64,000 nt of DNA from Oscillospiraceae bacterium (GTDB lineage Bacteria; Bacillota; Clostridia; Oscillospirales; Oscillospiraceae): positions 1-64,000 of the forward strand of contig JAHHRS010000002.1 in the NCBI GenBank assembly GCA_020025675.1. Direction: 5' to 3'. How positions within the stretch are numbered: the stretch's first letter is position 1; each line of letters starts with the position of its first letter. Below are positions 52,389-63,162 of this stretch, in pieces. Below the pieces are notes generated by a model. That model was given only the letters and a program-made list of their open reading frames with translations, did not search any database and was not told the DNA's origin. A program made the translations under genes and the position numbers.

Positions 52389-52670
52389 TTAAACAAGAAA
52401 AGACTTGGGATTTAGCAGAAATCGGCTAAGGACAGTTGTTTTTTTCAGGTTCCTTTTTAGACGGTTTCATTGTAAGCATACTTTATTTGTACTGCACTGC
52501 AAACAGAAATGGCTCATAAACACCCTGAACCTGTTTTAAAGGTAATGACGTAATTTTGAGAGAATCTCATTAATAAAGTAAGTTGGGGTCTATTCCGAAA
52601 ATGGAACGTATCAATTCCCGATACGTTCCATTTTTTTGTTTTTTAAGTTAAGCTGCTTTAAAAGCAGAAA
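52389..52670. other. Spacer after proS with a distant terminator
   Basis: 282 nt. The first 200 nt hold no gene or known RNA; CAGGTTC (near 52449) and GAACCTG (near 52531) form a distant inverted repeat. A strong terminator at 52598-52634 ends transcription. Why proS runs on for 200 nt before a terminator is not clear; a decayed gene is possible. Confidence 0.5.
52598..52634 (+). terminator. Terminator downstream of proS
   Basis: A 15-bp perfect stem (AAAATGGAACGTATC) with a 7-nt loop and a long T-tract. It may also serve the convergent minus-strand gene. Confidence 0.88.
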
Positions 52671-52949
52671 TTAACGGTGGCTTTTATTGAAAAGAGAAAT
52701 GCTGTTAATCAATATAGAGGCAATGGTAAGTACCCATAGGGCCTTGGACATAGTAGGGACAACATCCAAAAGTGCTGACCAATTTTCTTGTATGACCCAG
52801 TTTGCGTCATTGCTGTAAAAAGCACACAGTGTTAAGGCGGTTAAAGATAAACTAATATGCCGAAACCACTTGGCATCTTTATTTTTTAAAAACAGAACCA
52901 GGTTTAATATTGCGGTAATTATTGCTGAAGTTCCTAATACAATCCACAT
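52671..52949 (-). CDS. Small membrane protein of unknown function
   Basis: 92 residues with three hydrophobic segments (WIVLGTSAIITAILNLVLFL, LSLTALTLCAFY and ALWVLTIASILINSISLF). The ATG at 52947-52949 is used because AAGGAG is 6 nt ahead; the longer frame has no site. It is 31 nt after the ASCH gene and likely shares its transcript. Unknown family. Confidence 0.75.
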   Translation of the reverse strand: MWIVLGTSAIITAILNLVLFLKNKDAKWFRHISLSLTALTLCAFYSNDANWVIQENWSALLDVVPTMSKALWVLTIASILINSISLFNKSHR

Positions 52950-52980
52950 GTTGTACTCCTTTTTTTTATTAAACAAGAGA

Positions 52981-53328
52981 TTAACATGACAGCAGATTTA
53001 GTTCTATACCAACAACGCTGTATTTTTTCTGTTCATTTGGGGTGTAGTATTCGTCCATATCTTTAGCGTCAGCCGCGCCTATATCTTCCTCTGTGTATCC
53101 GCATCGAAGAAGGGGCAAATTATTGTACAGCTCTGCAAAGGAGGAGAAAATGTGAAGTTTTGAAACTTGGCAGACTATATAACTTCCGGTTTCACTATTT
53201 ATAAATTTAATTATGTCTCCCGATTTTATTTTGCGGCGTTTCTCGTCATAAAGCCGAAGCTCTATAGTTTTCTGCCTGCTTTTTATCATTTCAAAAGGCT
53301 GGGGATTTAAACGCATCAGATGTTCCAC
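52981..53328 (-). CDS. ASCH-domain protein
   Basis: 115 residues starting at GTG with an AGGAGTGA site 7 nt ahead. MRLNPQPFEMIKSRQKTIEL and RRKIKSGDIIKFIN are the conserved ASCH features, a PUA-like beta-barrel that binds RNA or modified nucleotides. Specific role unknown. Confidence 0.87.
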   Translation of the reverse strand: MEHLMRLNPQPFEMIKSRQKTIELRLYDEKRRKIKSGDIIKFINSETGSYIVCQVSKLHIFSSFAELYNNLPLLRCGYTEEDIGAADAKDMDEYYTPNEQKKYSVVGIELNLLSC

Positions 53329-53394
53329 CGGCTCACTCCTTTTTTAAGCAATTTCTATAAACAGAATAACATATTTTTTGATAAAAACAAGAAA

Positions 53395-53424
53395 AAAAGA
53401 CTCCGGAAAGTTCCGAAGTCTTTT
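53395..53424 (-). terminator. Terminator of the heat-shock operon
   Basis: A 14-bp stem with one mismatch (AAAAGACTCCGGAA region) and T-run on the minus-strand 3' side, just past the dnaJ stop. Confidence 0.75.
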
Positions 53425-53429
53425 AAGCT

Positions 53430-54563
53430 TTATTTTTTGTGTTTTCCGAAAATTCCTGTTTTTCCTCCGCCCAAATCGTTTTCACCCATAGAGGCTGCAA
53501 AGGCTCTAAGATGTTCTTTCTGGGAGTTAGTCAGGCCCTTAGGAACGGCAATGCTGACGGAAATGAACTGGTCGCCCCGTCCTCCGCCACGTAGGTAGGG
53601 AATTCCCTTTCCGCGGAGTCTGAATACTGCACCCGGTTGAGTGCCCTCCGGTATGGTAAGCTTAACCTTCCCGTCAAGGGTCGGAACTTCTATTTCGGCA
53701 CCCAGAACGGCCTGAGCGTAGCTGATTTCCTGATTTAAAAGAACCGAGCTTCCGTCACGCTCAAACTGTGAATGGGGGCGGACTATTACAGTAACTCTTA
53801 AATCGCCGGCAGGACCGCCGTTTACACCTGCATTGCCCTTTCCGGAAATGGATAGGGTCTGACCGTCGTCTATACCTGCGGGAACTTTAATTTTTATCTT
53901 GCGCTGACGGCGCACTTTTCCAAGGCCTTTACATGTCTTGCAGGGCTGATGGATTATCTTACCTGAGCCGTGACACTTGGGACATTGTGAGGTGGACTGT
54001 GCCATTCCGAATGGGGTGCGCTGAGTAGTGCGGACAGTGCCGGAACCTTTACAATCAGGGCAGATTTCGGCAGTTGTGCCGGGGGCGCAGCCTGTGCCGT
54101 TACACTCGGTACAGGTTTCGATAGGCGTTACGCTAACTTCCTTTTCACAGCCGAAAGCTGCCTCCTCGAAGCTTATGTTCACAGTTGCTCTCAAATCGTC
54201 ACCACGTCTGGGCGCATTGGGGTTTCTGGACGAACGTCCGCCGCCGAAACCGAATATATCTCCGAAAATGTCGCCCAAATCGCCAAAGCCGCCGAAACCG
54301 TCAAATCCGCCACCGCCGCCAAAGCCGGCGTTGGGATCAAAGGCAGCGTGACCGTACTGGTCGTATTTCCTCCGCTTTTCATCGTCGGAGAGAACCTCAT
54401 AGGCTTCATTTGCCTCTTTAAAACGCTCCTCGCATTCCTTATCACCGGGGTGCAGGTCAGGGTGATTAGCCTTGGTGATTTTTCTGTATGCTTTTTTTAT
54501 TTCATCGGCTGTGGCGCCTTTTTCTACGCCCAGCACTTCATAATAGTCTCTTTTTCCTGCCAT
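53430..54563 (-). CDS. dnaJ: Chaperone DnaJ
   Basis: 377 residues. J domain with HPD ([11 protein letters not shown]), a Gly/Phe-rich stretch ([15 protein letters not shown]), four zinc-finger CxxCxGxG-type repeats ([32 protein letters not shown]) and the C-terminal substrate domain. The ATG at 54561-54563 follows AGGAGG. It stimulates DnaK ATPase. Last gene of hrcA-grpE-dnaK-dnaJ. Confidence 0.96.
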   Translation of the reverse strand: MAGKRDYYEVLGVEKGATADEIKKAYRKITKANHPDLHPGDKECEERFKEANEAYEVLSDDEKRRKYDQYGHAAFDPNAGFGGGGGFDGFGGFGDLGDIFGDIFGFGGGRSSRNPNAPRRGDDLRATVNISFEEAAFGCEKEVSVTPIETCTECNGTGCAPGTTAEICPDCKGSGTVRTTQRTPFGMAQSTSQCPKCHGSGKIIHQPCKTCKGLGKVRRQRKIKIKVPAGIDDGQTLSISGKGNAGVNGGPAGDLRVTVIVRPHSQFERDGSSVLLNQEISYAQAVLGAEIEVPTLDGKVKLTIPEGTQPGAVFRLRGKGIPYLRGGGRGDQFISVSIAVPKGLTNSQKEHLRAFAASMGENDLGGGKTGIFGKHKK

Positions 54564-54596
54564 AAAGCCCTCCTGTCTACTTTCTTTTCTACAGGC

Positions 54597-54628
54597 CATT
54601 AAGGCGGGGAAAAATCCTCGCCTTAATG
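54597..54628. other. Intercistronic stem between dnaK and dnaJ
   Basis: A 14-bp stem (CATTAAGGCGGGGA and complement) with an AAAA loop and no T-run on the minus strand. Probably a processing or stability stem that sets the dnaK to dnaJ ratio. Confidence 0.55.
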
Positions 54629-54669
54629 AAAGTTATATGAAAGATTGGGGATTAATTACTGATATGGGA

Positions 54670-56574
<1,905 letters not shown>

Positions 56575-56601
56575 TTATATATAAATTAAAGCGTTTCCGC
56601 T

Positions 56602-57159
56602 TTAGTTTGCTACTTTTACCATGGAGAAACGTATAACTTTTTCTCCAAGCATAAAGCCTTTCTGGAAGACTTCAACTATTTCGTTCTCACCCTTTTCCTC
56701 ATCATCAACATGCATTACGGCATTGTGGAGATTGGGGTCGAACTTTTCGCCTACATCGTTTATTTTGCTTACGCCCAGACCGTCAAGGGTCTTCATAAAT
56801 TGAGCCATTATCATCTCAACGCCTTTAGCATAAGCCTCGTCGCTTGTTTCCTGAGCTATGGCTCTTTCCAGATTGTCATAGACGGGAAGGAAAGCTTTTA
56901 CGGCGTTTGCCTTAACATCGGAATAAATCTCTGTTTTTTCCTTCTGGCTGCGGCGGCGGAAATTGTCGTACTCAGCGCAAATTCTTAAATATTTGTCATT
57001 GAGCGCAGCCAACTCCTCATCAGGGGAGGGGACTTTCTCCTCAACCTTCGTCTCTTCCTTTACTGTTTCCTCAGCTTTAGGAGCTTCGGCAGTTTCTTCT
57101 TTCACTTCTTCCTCAGCTTGAGGAGCAGTGTCTTTCTTTTCTTTTTTATCCTTACTCAT
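56602..57159 (-). CDS. grpE: Nucleotide exchange factor GrpE
   Basis: 185 residues. An acidic coiled N-terminus (about 1-65) rich in Glu and Lys precedes YLRICAEYDNFRRRSQKEK, VYDNLERAI and the C-terminal beta-domain (FDPNLHNAVMHVDDEE, VFQKGFMLGEKVIR). The ATG at 57157-57159 fits the GGGAG site; the upstream ATG is too close to it. It overlaps the end of hrcA by eight bases. Confidence 0.95.
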   Translation of the reverse strand: MSKDKKEKKDTAPQAEEEVKEETAEAPKAEETVKEETKVEEKVPSPDEELAALNDKYLRICAEYDNFRRRSQKEKTEIYSDVKANAVKAFLPVYDNLERAIAQETSDEAYAKGVEMIMAQFMKTLDGLGVSKINDVGEKFDPNLHNAVMHVDDEEKGENEIVEVFQKGFMLGEKVIRFSMVKVAN

Positions 57160-58240
57160 TGGGCTCATCTCCCTTTATTATCAATTTGTTGTGCATACCC
57201 TCCGGCGGGGCTTCGCCTCCGCCCAGCCTCCGGGAAAGACCGGCGGCAAGAAAACTCAGCTTTGCGGCCACAGCGGAATAATCCATTCTGGTTGGCCCCA
57301 CTATGCCGATAAGTCCCCGGGTATTATCTCCTGCGTCATAGCTTGCAAGCACGACGCTTGAGTCTTTAAGCTCTTCCGCCACATTTTCCGGGCCTATAAG
57401 CACCCGAACCTCTTCACTTCCCTCCATACTGCCGGAGGGAGGCAGAATACATTCACCGCATGCTGCAAGATAGTTCATAAGCTTGTGAGCTTTATCAGGG
57501 TCCCTGTATTCAGGAAGATTCAAAAGCCGGTTTGCACCTGAAACAGAAGCTTCCGGGGTGTTGGCCTCGGTTAAAACCTCAATGGCAAAAGCCGCTATTA
57601 CTGAGGTGAGACCCATGGTATCGTCTGACGCTCTTTCTGTGGCGTTTATTAAGAAAGGCGTTATCTGATCCTCTGTAATCCCCGTAAAATTGGAATTAAA
57701 AAGGGAGGAAAGACGCTGAACCATGTTCTTATCCACTGATATAGGCAGATGGACAAGTTTGTTCTTAACAGTGTTGCCGCTGAGCATAACAACTATTATA
57801 AAGGTGTTTGCATCCACATATATAAGGTCAAAACGCTTTATTGTGGGAGCCTGCTGAGCGGTAAGAGCCAAAGCGGGATAATCTGTAAGCTGGGAGGCAA
57901 GCTTACTCACATTTGAAATGGTGTCGTCAAGCTCCTGCAGCTTTTGATTTAAACGGCGGTTCAAATCCTCTGTTTCCTCAATGGAAAAACGCTGCTTTTC
58001 CATAAGCTCGTTTACATACATGCGGTAGCCCATAGGAGTGGGCACACGTCCCGCAGAGGTGTGGGGCTGCTCTAAGTATCCTAAAGCCACAAGCTCTGCC
58101 AGCTCATTCCTGATGGTGGCAGAGGAACAACCGAGACCGGCGTTCTGAGCAATTACTTTACTGCCAACAGGCTCTGCTGTGTGGATGTACTCATCCACTA
58201 CTGCTGCAAGTATTTTCTTTTTCCTTTCGCTAATTACCAT
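57152..58240 (-). CDS. hrcA: Heat-shock repressor HrcA
   Basis: About 362 residues. The N-terminal winged helix (ERKKKILAAVVDEYIHTAEP, then SSATIRNELAELVALGYLEQ) binds CIRCE; a GAF-like regulatory domain follows, with the typical C-terminal GLIGIVGPTRMDYS. The ATG at 58238-58240 is chosen; the upstream CIRCE half-site leaves little room for a longer start. It represses its own operon and is released on heat stress. First gene of hrcA-grpE-dnaK-dnaJ. Confidence 0.95.
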   Translation of the reverse strand: MVISERKKKILAAVVDEYIHTAEPVGSKVIAQNAGLGCSSATIRNELAELVALGYLEQPHTSAGRVPTPMGYRMYVNELMEKQRFSIEETEDLNRRLNQKLQELDDTISNVSKLASQLTDYPALALTAQQAPTIKRFDLIYVDANTFIIVVMLSGNTVKNKLVHLPISVDKNMVQRLSSLFNSNFTGITEDQITPFLINATERASDDTMGLTSVIAAFAIEVLTEANTPEASVSGANRLLNLPEYRDPDKAHKLMNYLAACGECILPPSGSMEGSEEVRVLIGPENVAEELKDSSVVLASYDAGDNTRGLIGIVGPTRMDYSAVAAKLSFLAAGLSRRLGGGEAPPEGMHNKLIIKGDEPNE

Positions 58241-58263
58241 TTTCAATACCTGACAAATCCTTT

Positions 58264-58272
58264 TTAGCACTC
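58264..58272 (+). promoter_or_regulatory. Additional CIRCE-like half-site
   Basis: A perfect TTAGCACTC, 14 bp upstream of the CIRCE left arm in this orientation, in the hrcA 5' leader. It could add HrcA binding or be a duplicated half-site. Confidence 0.5.
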
Positions 58273-58286
58273 TCGTTTCTTGACTG

Positions 58287-58313
58287 TTGGCACTCTTAAC
58301 TGTCGAGTGCTAA
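58287..58313. promoter_or_regulatory. CIRCE operator
   Basis: TTGGCACTC, a 9-nt spacer and GAGTGCTAA: one mismatch in the left arm against consensus TTAGCACTC-N9-GAGTGCTAA. It overlaps the transcription start region of the hrcA promoter. Confidence 0.95.
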
Positions 58314-58340
58314 TATACCACCGGCACAGGGCTTTGTCAA
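58312..58340 (-). promoter_or_regulatory. Promoter of hrcA-grpE-dnaK-dnaJ
   Basis: Minus-strand TTGACA (58335-58340), 17-nt spacer and TATATT (58312-58317), a strong sigma-A promoter with CIRCE directly downstream. Confidence 0.85.
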
Positions 58341-58560
58341 TAGTTTCACCCCGGAAGCTTTGGAAAATTCACAGTTTGGAAATATAAAAATAAAATTCAT
58401 ATTTTTTCTGCAAATATACAAAATCGATACAAAAAGTATGCAGAAGTGATACAAGCGTAGTTTAAACTAAATCAATAAGAAATATAAATAGGAAAAATTC
58501 GTGACTTTTTTCCGTATTTATCGTTATTAACAGTAGAGACTAAAGAAAGGAAGGAAAATT

Positions 58561-60693
58561 ATGAAAAATAAATTTAAAACTATTTTAAGTCTATTACTTA
58601 TTCTGGCAATGAGTCTTTCACTTGCGGCATGCGGAGGGGGAGAGCCTGAAAAAGAAGAAGCTCCGCCACCGGAAGAGCCGATGGAGGAAACGGAGAAAAA
58701 AGAACTTTCTGCGGATAATGTCATTGAGCTTAATTATGCCGCTGATGTAATCAAAAAACCGGAAGACATAAAATATATTAGGAACATAACGTATTTTGAG
58801 CACACTATATATTTGTTAGGTGAGGACAAGGACGGAAACAAGCTGATTTTTTCATCTCCCATGGAAAATGTTCAGTGGACACAGCTGAATTTCCAGATGG
58901 AACAAGTATCTGAAGAAAGCTTTTTTGAAATTAACGGATTACTGGCTGATGAAAACAGTATCTATATGCCTTGCAACGGCTGGGATGAGGAAAACGGCGA
59001 ATATTCGGTGCTGAGAGTATACGACAGGGAAAGCGGCGAGAAAAAAGAAGAGTACAAGCTTGAGGGAATGAACGAAATGTTCCAGCCTCAGTGGCTGATG
59101 AGCGGAGACAAGCTTATAGGTATATCCTCAGGAGCTGCCAAAGTGATTAACACTGACGGAACGGCAGGTGTTTCGATAGAAGAAGGAGTATGCTTCGGAG
59201 CAAAGCTTCAGGAAAAAATTGTTCTTGGTATGGAGGGTCAGGAAAACGCACTTATGGAATTTGACCCTGAAACAGGAGAACTGAAAAAACTGTGCACAAT
59301 CAAAGACGAGTTTAATTCCTACACGAATTATTCCTCATATATAAGTGAAGGGCCTGTTCTTTTGGCAGACGGAGACAGCGCAAAATCTATTGATATTGAC
59401 AGCGGAGAGACAGAGGAAATTTTAAACTGGAATGATATAGGCATACCTATGAGCATGGGCGCACAGTCCGTATATGTTACGGAAGAAAATGAAATATATC
59501 TTCTGGACGGGGGTATGGGACCCAGAAATGCCTGTATATATAAAATGTATCCCCACGAAGGAGGAACCAGAAAAGAGCTGGTTGTTTCCTCAGGTGCAGG
59601 AGTAGGGGGAATATACACATCTGATGCCATTGCTAAGTTTAACCGTGAAAACGGTGAATATGTAATTCGTGAAAAGGTGTATAAACAGGACGAGGCGGAC
59701 AAAATCCTCACGGAAATTATAGCGGGAGAGGGGCCGGATGTATTCTTTATAGGCAGCACTACCGACAGAGAAAGTGCATTCACCAGAGTAAATGTGGGCA
59801 GCAATCTGTTTGAAGATCTGATGCCTTATATCGAGTCAGACCCGGATATAAAAAAAGAGGATTTCCTCCCCGGAGTTCTGGAGTCAATGACGGTGGACGG
59901 ACATATTTATGCCATGCACCCTGCAATTCAGGCCATAAGTATAGTGGCTCCCAAGGAATTGGCAGACGGACTTGAAAAATGGGATATGGACAGCCTCTTT
60001 GCTGTGAAAGAAAATCTGCCTGAGGGATGCAAACTGTTTGGCGGCAGCAAAGAAATGCTTTTGGAATATCTGTGTCATTATGCAAGCGTAAGGTTTGTAA
60101 ACAAGAGTGAGGGTACCTGCTCTTTTGATGATCAGGAGTTTGCGGGCTGGCTTGAACTTATTAAAAACACAGAGCCTTTTGAATACGGCGAGGATGAAAA
60201 GTATGCCATTAATTTGTGCTATGCCGGACATAATATACCGAGAATGAGCAGAGAGACTTTCGGTGATTACGAATACTTAGGCTTCCCAAGCTCTGATGGT
60301 GGTATTAACTATCTGTTAAGTTCAGTTGGCGGTTACTCGATTATGGCAGACAGTGAAAATAAGGATGCCGCATGGGAATATATAAAAATCCTGCTTTCAT
60401 ATGAAATACAGGAAAAGCTTTGCGGATTCGGTTACCCGGTAATGGAGAAAAATTTTGATGAGTGTATGAATATGGAAATGTCTTCAGAGTACGGAATGGA
60501 TGTTAAGGAAGAAGACGGAGCAAAACTCAAAGCAGTTATTGCCTCTTCCACAAAGTTCGGTGAGATGAGTGCAGTGAGCGATATTATAATGGAAGAATCG
60601 CAGAAATATTTTGCAGACCAGAAACCGCTTGAGGAAACGGTTCAGATGATACAGAGCAGGGCAAGCATTTATCTTGCCGAACAGAAGCAGTAA
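58561..60693 (+). CDS. Lipoprotein combining a propeller-like region and a solute-binding domain
   Basis: 710 residues. A signal peptide with lipobox (LSLAACGGG) anchors it outside. After a Pro/Glu linker, residues about 50-340 show regular beta-strand repeats like a propeller (YIRNITYFEHTIYLLGEDKD and similar). Residues about 345-710 resemble family 1 ABC solute-binding proteins (AIAKFNRENGEYVIREKVYK, GEGPDVFFIG, DGHIYAMHPAIQ). No ABC permease or ATPase lies nearby. Ligand and partner are unknown. An AAGGAAGG site precedes the ATG. Confidence 0.82.
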   Translation: MKNKFKTILSLLLILAMSLSLAACGGGEPEKEEAPPPEEPMEETEKKELSADNVIELNYAADVIKKPEDIKYIRNITYFEHTIYLLGEDKDGNKLIFSSPMENVQWTQLNFQMEQVSEESFFEINGLLADENSIYMPCNGWDEENGEYSVLRVYDRESGEKKEEYKLEGMNEMFQPQWLMSGDKLIGISSGAAKVINTDGTAGVSIEEGVCFGAKLQEKIVLGMEGQENALMEFDPETGELKKLCTIKDEFNSYTNYSSYISEGPVLLADGDSAKSIDIDSGETEEILNWNDIGIPMSMGAQSVYVTEENEIYLLDGGMGPRNACIYKMYPHEGGTRKELVVSSGAGVGGIYTSDAIAKFNRENGEYVIREKVYKQDEADKILTEIIAGEGPDVFFIGSTTDRESAFTRVNVGSNLFEDLMPYIESDPDIKKEDFLPGVLESMTVDGHIYAMHPAIQAISIVAPKELADGLEKWDMDSLFAVKENLPEGCKLFGGSKEMLLEYLCHYASVRFVNKSEGTCSFDDQEFAGWLELIKNTEPFEYGEDEKYAINLCYAGHNIPRMSRETFGDYEYLGFPSSDGGINYLLSSVGGYSIMADSENKDAAWEYIKILLSYEIQEKLCGFGYPVMEKNFDECMNMEMSSEYGMDVKEEDGAKLKAVIASSTKFGEMSAVSDIIMEESQKYFADQKPLEETVQMIQSRASIYLAEQKQ

Positions 60694-60733
60694 AAAAGAC
60701 GGTTCGGTGCACAGGGCACCGAACCGTCTTTTT
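60693..60733. terminator. Bidirectional terminator
   Basis: A perfect 18-bp stem (AAAAAGACGGTTCGGTGC) with an ACAGG loop, between the lipoprotein and the convergent regulator. Confidence 0.92.
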
Positions 60734-60738
60734 CATGC

Positions 60739-61491
60739 TTACTGGTATTTTTTACCGACAATATATATGGGAATAAACAGCCCGCCTAAGCAGAGAAAGA
60801 GAAAAATGTAAAGCTCATAGTTAAAAAAGAAGTCAAGCCCGAAGATGCCGGCCAGAAAGCAGAGTGGGGGGTAAACTGCTGCCAGAAGGCATGACCAGAT
60901 TTTTCCCGTATTCAATATGTGAGGCCAGTTTGAATTGTTGAAATACAGTCCGGGAACATTCATGCGCAGAATTCCGTCAGCCATTCCCTGAATTTTGTTT
61001 TCATCGTAAAATTTCGGCAGTCTGCTCACAGCAAATAAACAGAAATAGGCTCCGAATATTACGCTGAGAATCAGGGCGGTGGGGAGTGTGCAGGAGACAG
61101 GACCGCAAAAGTAATTTAATGCAAAGAATATTCCGCCAATCAAAACGGAAATAGGATATATTATAATGAAAGGCCCTTTATCTTTGTATACCCTCTGCGC
61201 CTTCTTGTCCGAAAGAGAAATGGCGGCTTTCACTATGTCCTCTACCTGCTGGGCTTCCATTGGACTTTCTGTTGCTTTGCCGCAGGTTAAAAGTTCTGTT
61301 GTACTTATTCCGAATAGCTCAGACAGGGGAATGAGAAGAGCAGTATCGGGAATACTTACACCCGTTTCCCACTTGCTTACGGCTTTATCAGAAATGTACA
61401 GCTTTTCTGCTACATCTTTTTGAGTCCAGCCTTTGTTTTTTCTCAGCTGCGATATATATGCGCCCAATTCTTTTTTGTCGATTTCATACAT
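60739..61491 (-). CDS. XRE-type transcriptional regulator with membrane domain
   Basis: 250 residues. An N-terminal HTH_3 domain (ISQLRKNKGWTQKDVAEKLY, SDKAVSKWETGVSIPDTALL) is followed by four or five hydrophobic segments (IIYPISVLIGGIFFALNYF and others). It is probably a membrane-tied DNA-binding regulator. The ATG at 61489-61491 fits the GAGGTGA site; the GTG three codons earlier is too close. The target is unknown. Confidence 0.85.
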   Translation of the reverse strand: MYEIDKKELGAYISQLRKNKGWTQKDVAEKLYISDKAVSKWETGVSIPDTALLIPLSELFGISTTELLTCGKATESPMEAQQVEDIVKAAISLSDKKAQRVYKDKGPFIIIYPISVLIGGIFFALNYFCGPVSCTLPTALILSVIFGAYFCLFAVSRLPKFYDENKIQGMADGILRMNVPGLYFNNSNWPHILNTGKIWSCLLAAVYPPLCFLAGIFGLDFFFNYELYIFLFLCLGGLFIPIYIVGKKYQ

Positions 61492-61576
61492 TGCTTTCAC
61501 CTCAAAAAAATTCTACGACACAAGGGCATTTTGCGCAACCGAATGTCAGTAGAGTTGCAAATTTTTCATAAAAAAT

Positions 61577-61610
61577 AGGGGCGATACGAAATAAATCCAA
61601 TATCGCCCCT
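61577..61610 (-). terminator. Terminator of the MFS transporter
   Basis: A 10-bp stem (AGGGGCGATA and complement) with T-run on the minus-strand 3' side, 19 nt after the stop. Confidence 0.85.
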
Positions 61611-61628
61611 TATGGAGATGATTATTTT

Positions 61629-62972
61629 TTAGTCGTCCATATCTTCAAAGGCATCAAGCCCCCGTTTTGCCTCAACCTTTGCATCGCCGTGCTTTACAAA
61701 AAGCATGGTTATAAAGCTCATTGCCACAAAGAATGCGGCGTAGGGGAAGAGCACCTTGTAGCCTATATGACGCATAAGAGTACCGGCAAAGATAGGAGTT
61801 ACCACTTGCGCCGCCATGGAAGCGGTATAGTAGTAGCCGGTGAACTTGCCCACATCGGAACCCTTGCACATCTCAACAACCATGGGCAGGGAGTTGACAT
61901 TAATGGCGGCCCATGCAAGACCAACCAGGGCAAAAACTAAGAACATCACAAAATTAATACTGCTGTAAACAGTGGTGAGTACAAAGCCAAGAGCAAAGCA
62001 AACAGACAGCAGTATAACACCGAACTGAATGGTCTTTTTTCTGCCGATTTTAGAGGCAATAGTGCCGATTGGAATGTATGAAACTATGGCACCCACAGTT
62101 GCAACCATTAGGCAGGTGGAGGCACCGCCCAGACTCTGGCCCATAACTTTGCTTACATATGTGGTAAACCAGGTGGTAACACCGTTGTAGCCGAAAAACC
62201 ACAGAGCAATGGATGCAAGCAGAAATCCAAGGGAGCGCTTAACATCTTTGGGAAGAACCTCGTTGCCGGAACCGTCATCTTTGGCCAAATCCCATTCAGG
62301 GTGCTTGGCTTCAAGAGCCTTGTTCTCAGCGGCAATTTTAGGCTCTTTTACAGTAACAAAAAGGGCACCGATAGATACAAACATAATGGAAGCAACTACC
62401 ATAAAAAGCGGCTGGTAGTTTACATGGGAAAGCCCCTGAACCTTGGAGTTTGGGTACATGACAGCTGCAACAATAAGATACAGCAGACCGCCAACTGCAC
62501 CCATGAGGTTAATTATGGCATTACCTTTGGAGCGAAGAGGCTTGGGGGTAAGGTCCGGCATGAGCGCAACGGCAGGAGAACGGTAAGTCCCCATGGCGAG
62601 GAGCAAAAGACCCAGAACTATAACAAAAGACACCAGTTTGAAGGCAGACGGTTCTGCGGCAAAACTGTTGTCCAGTACGGGCAAAATATTTACAAGAATA
62701 ATTGCACAGCCCGTACCGAAGAGAATGAACGGCATACGTTTGCCTATTTTCGTGTCAGTACGGTCGGAGATGCTGCCGAATATAGGCAGGAGGAAGAGAG
62801 CAAGGATGTTATCGGCTGCCATTATGGCACCGGAAAACGTCTCGTTCAGATGAAATGTGTTGGTTAAAATAAGGGGAATGATATTATCGTACATCTGCCA
62901 AAAGGAACAGATGGACAAAAATGCAAGACCCACAAGAATAGTGCGTTTGTTGTTAAGCTTAAGCTCGTTCAT
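61629..62972 (-). CDS. MFS transporter (SLC45/sugar type)
   Basis: 447 residues with about 12 membrane helices. The N-terminal half has the RTDTKIGKRMPFIL loop between helices 2 and 3 (basic motif A-like), and SIALWFFGYNGVTTWFTTYV in the middle. The pattern resembles SLC45-like sugar/proton symporters. Substrate unknown. It is a single-gene unit. Confidence 0.87.
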   Translation of the reverse strand: MNELKLNNKRTILVGLAFLSICSFWQMYDNIIPLILTNTFHLNETFSGAIMAADNILALFLLPIFGSISDRTDTKIGKRMPFILFGTGCAIILVNILPVLDNSFAAEPSAFKLVSFVIVLGLLLLAMGTYRSPAVALMPDLTPKPLRSKGNAIINLMGAVGGLLYLIVAAVMYPNSKVQGLSHVNYQPLFMVVASIMFVSIGALFVTVKEPKIAAENKALEAKHPEWDLAKDDGSGNEVLPKDVKRSLGFLLASIALWFFGYNGVTTWFTTYVSKVMGQSLGGASTCLMVATVGAIVSYIPIGTIASKIGRKKTIQFGVILLSVCFALGFVLTTVYSSINFVMFLVFALVGLAWAAINVNSLPMVVEMCKGSDVGKFTGYYYTASMAAQVVTPIFAGTLMRHIGYKVLFPYAAFFVAMSFITMLFVKHGDAKVEAKRGLDAFEDMDD

Positions 62973-63052
62973 TTATTTGCCTCCATTTTTGTGATGTAAT
63001 ATGATTTTACAATATATTCATAAAATATACAAGAGCCATATATAACTAAAAA

Positions 63053-63082
63053 TTGACTTGAATATATGTAAAGTGGTAATAT
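63053..63082 (+). promoter_or_regulatory. Promoter of the GDPD gene
   Basis: TTGACT and TAATAT with an 18-nt spacer and a TGG just before the -10. Confidence 0.5.
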
Positions 63083-63162
63083 ATAAATGTAGGAATATAT
63101 TTAAGAATGTGAATATGAAATTGCCCACAGCAATTATACTTCGCCGTAACGGAGGTATTAAA

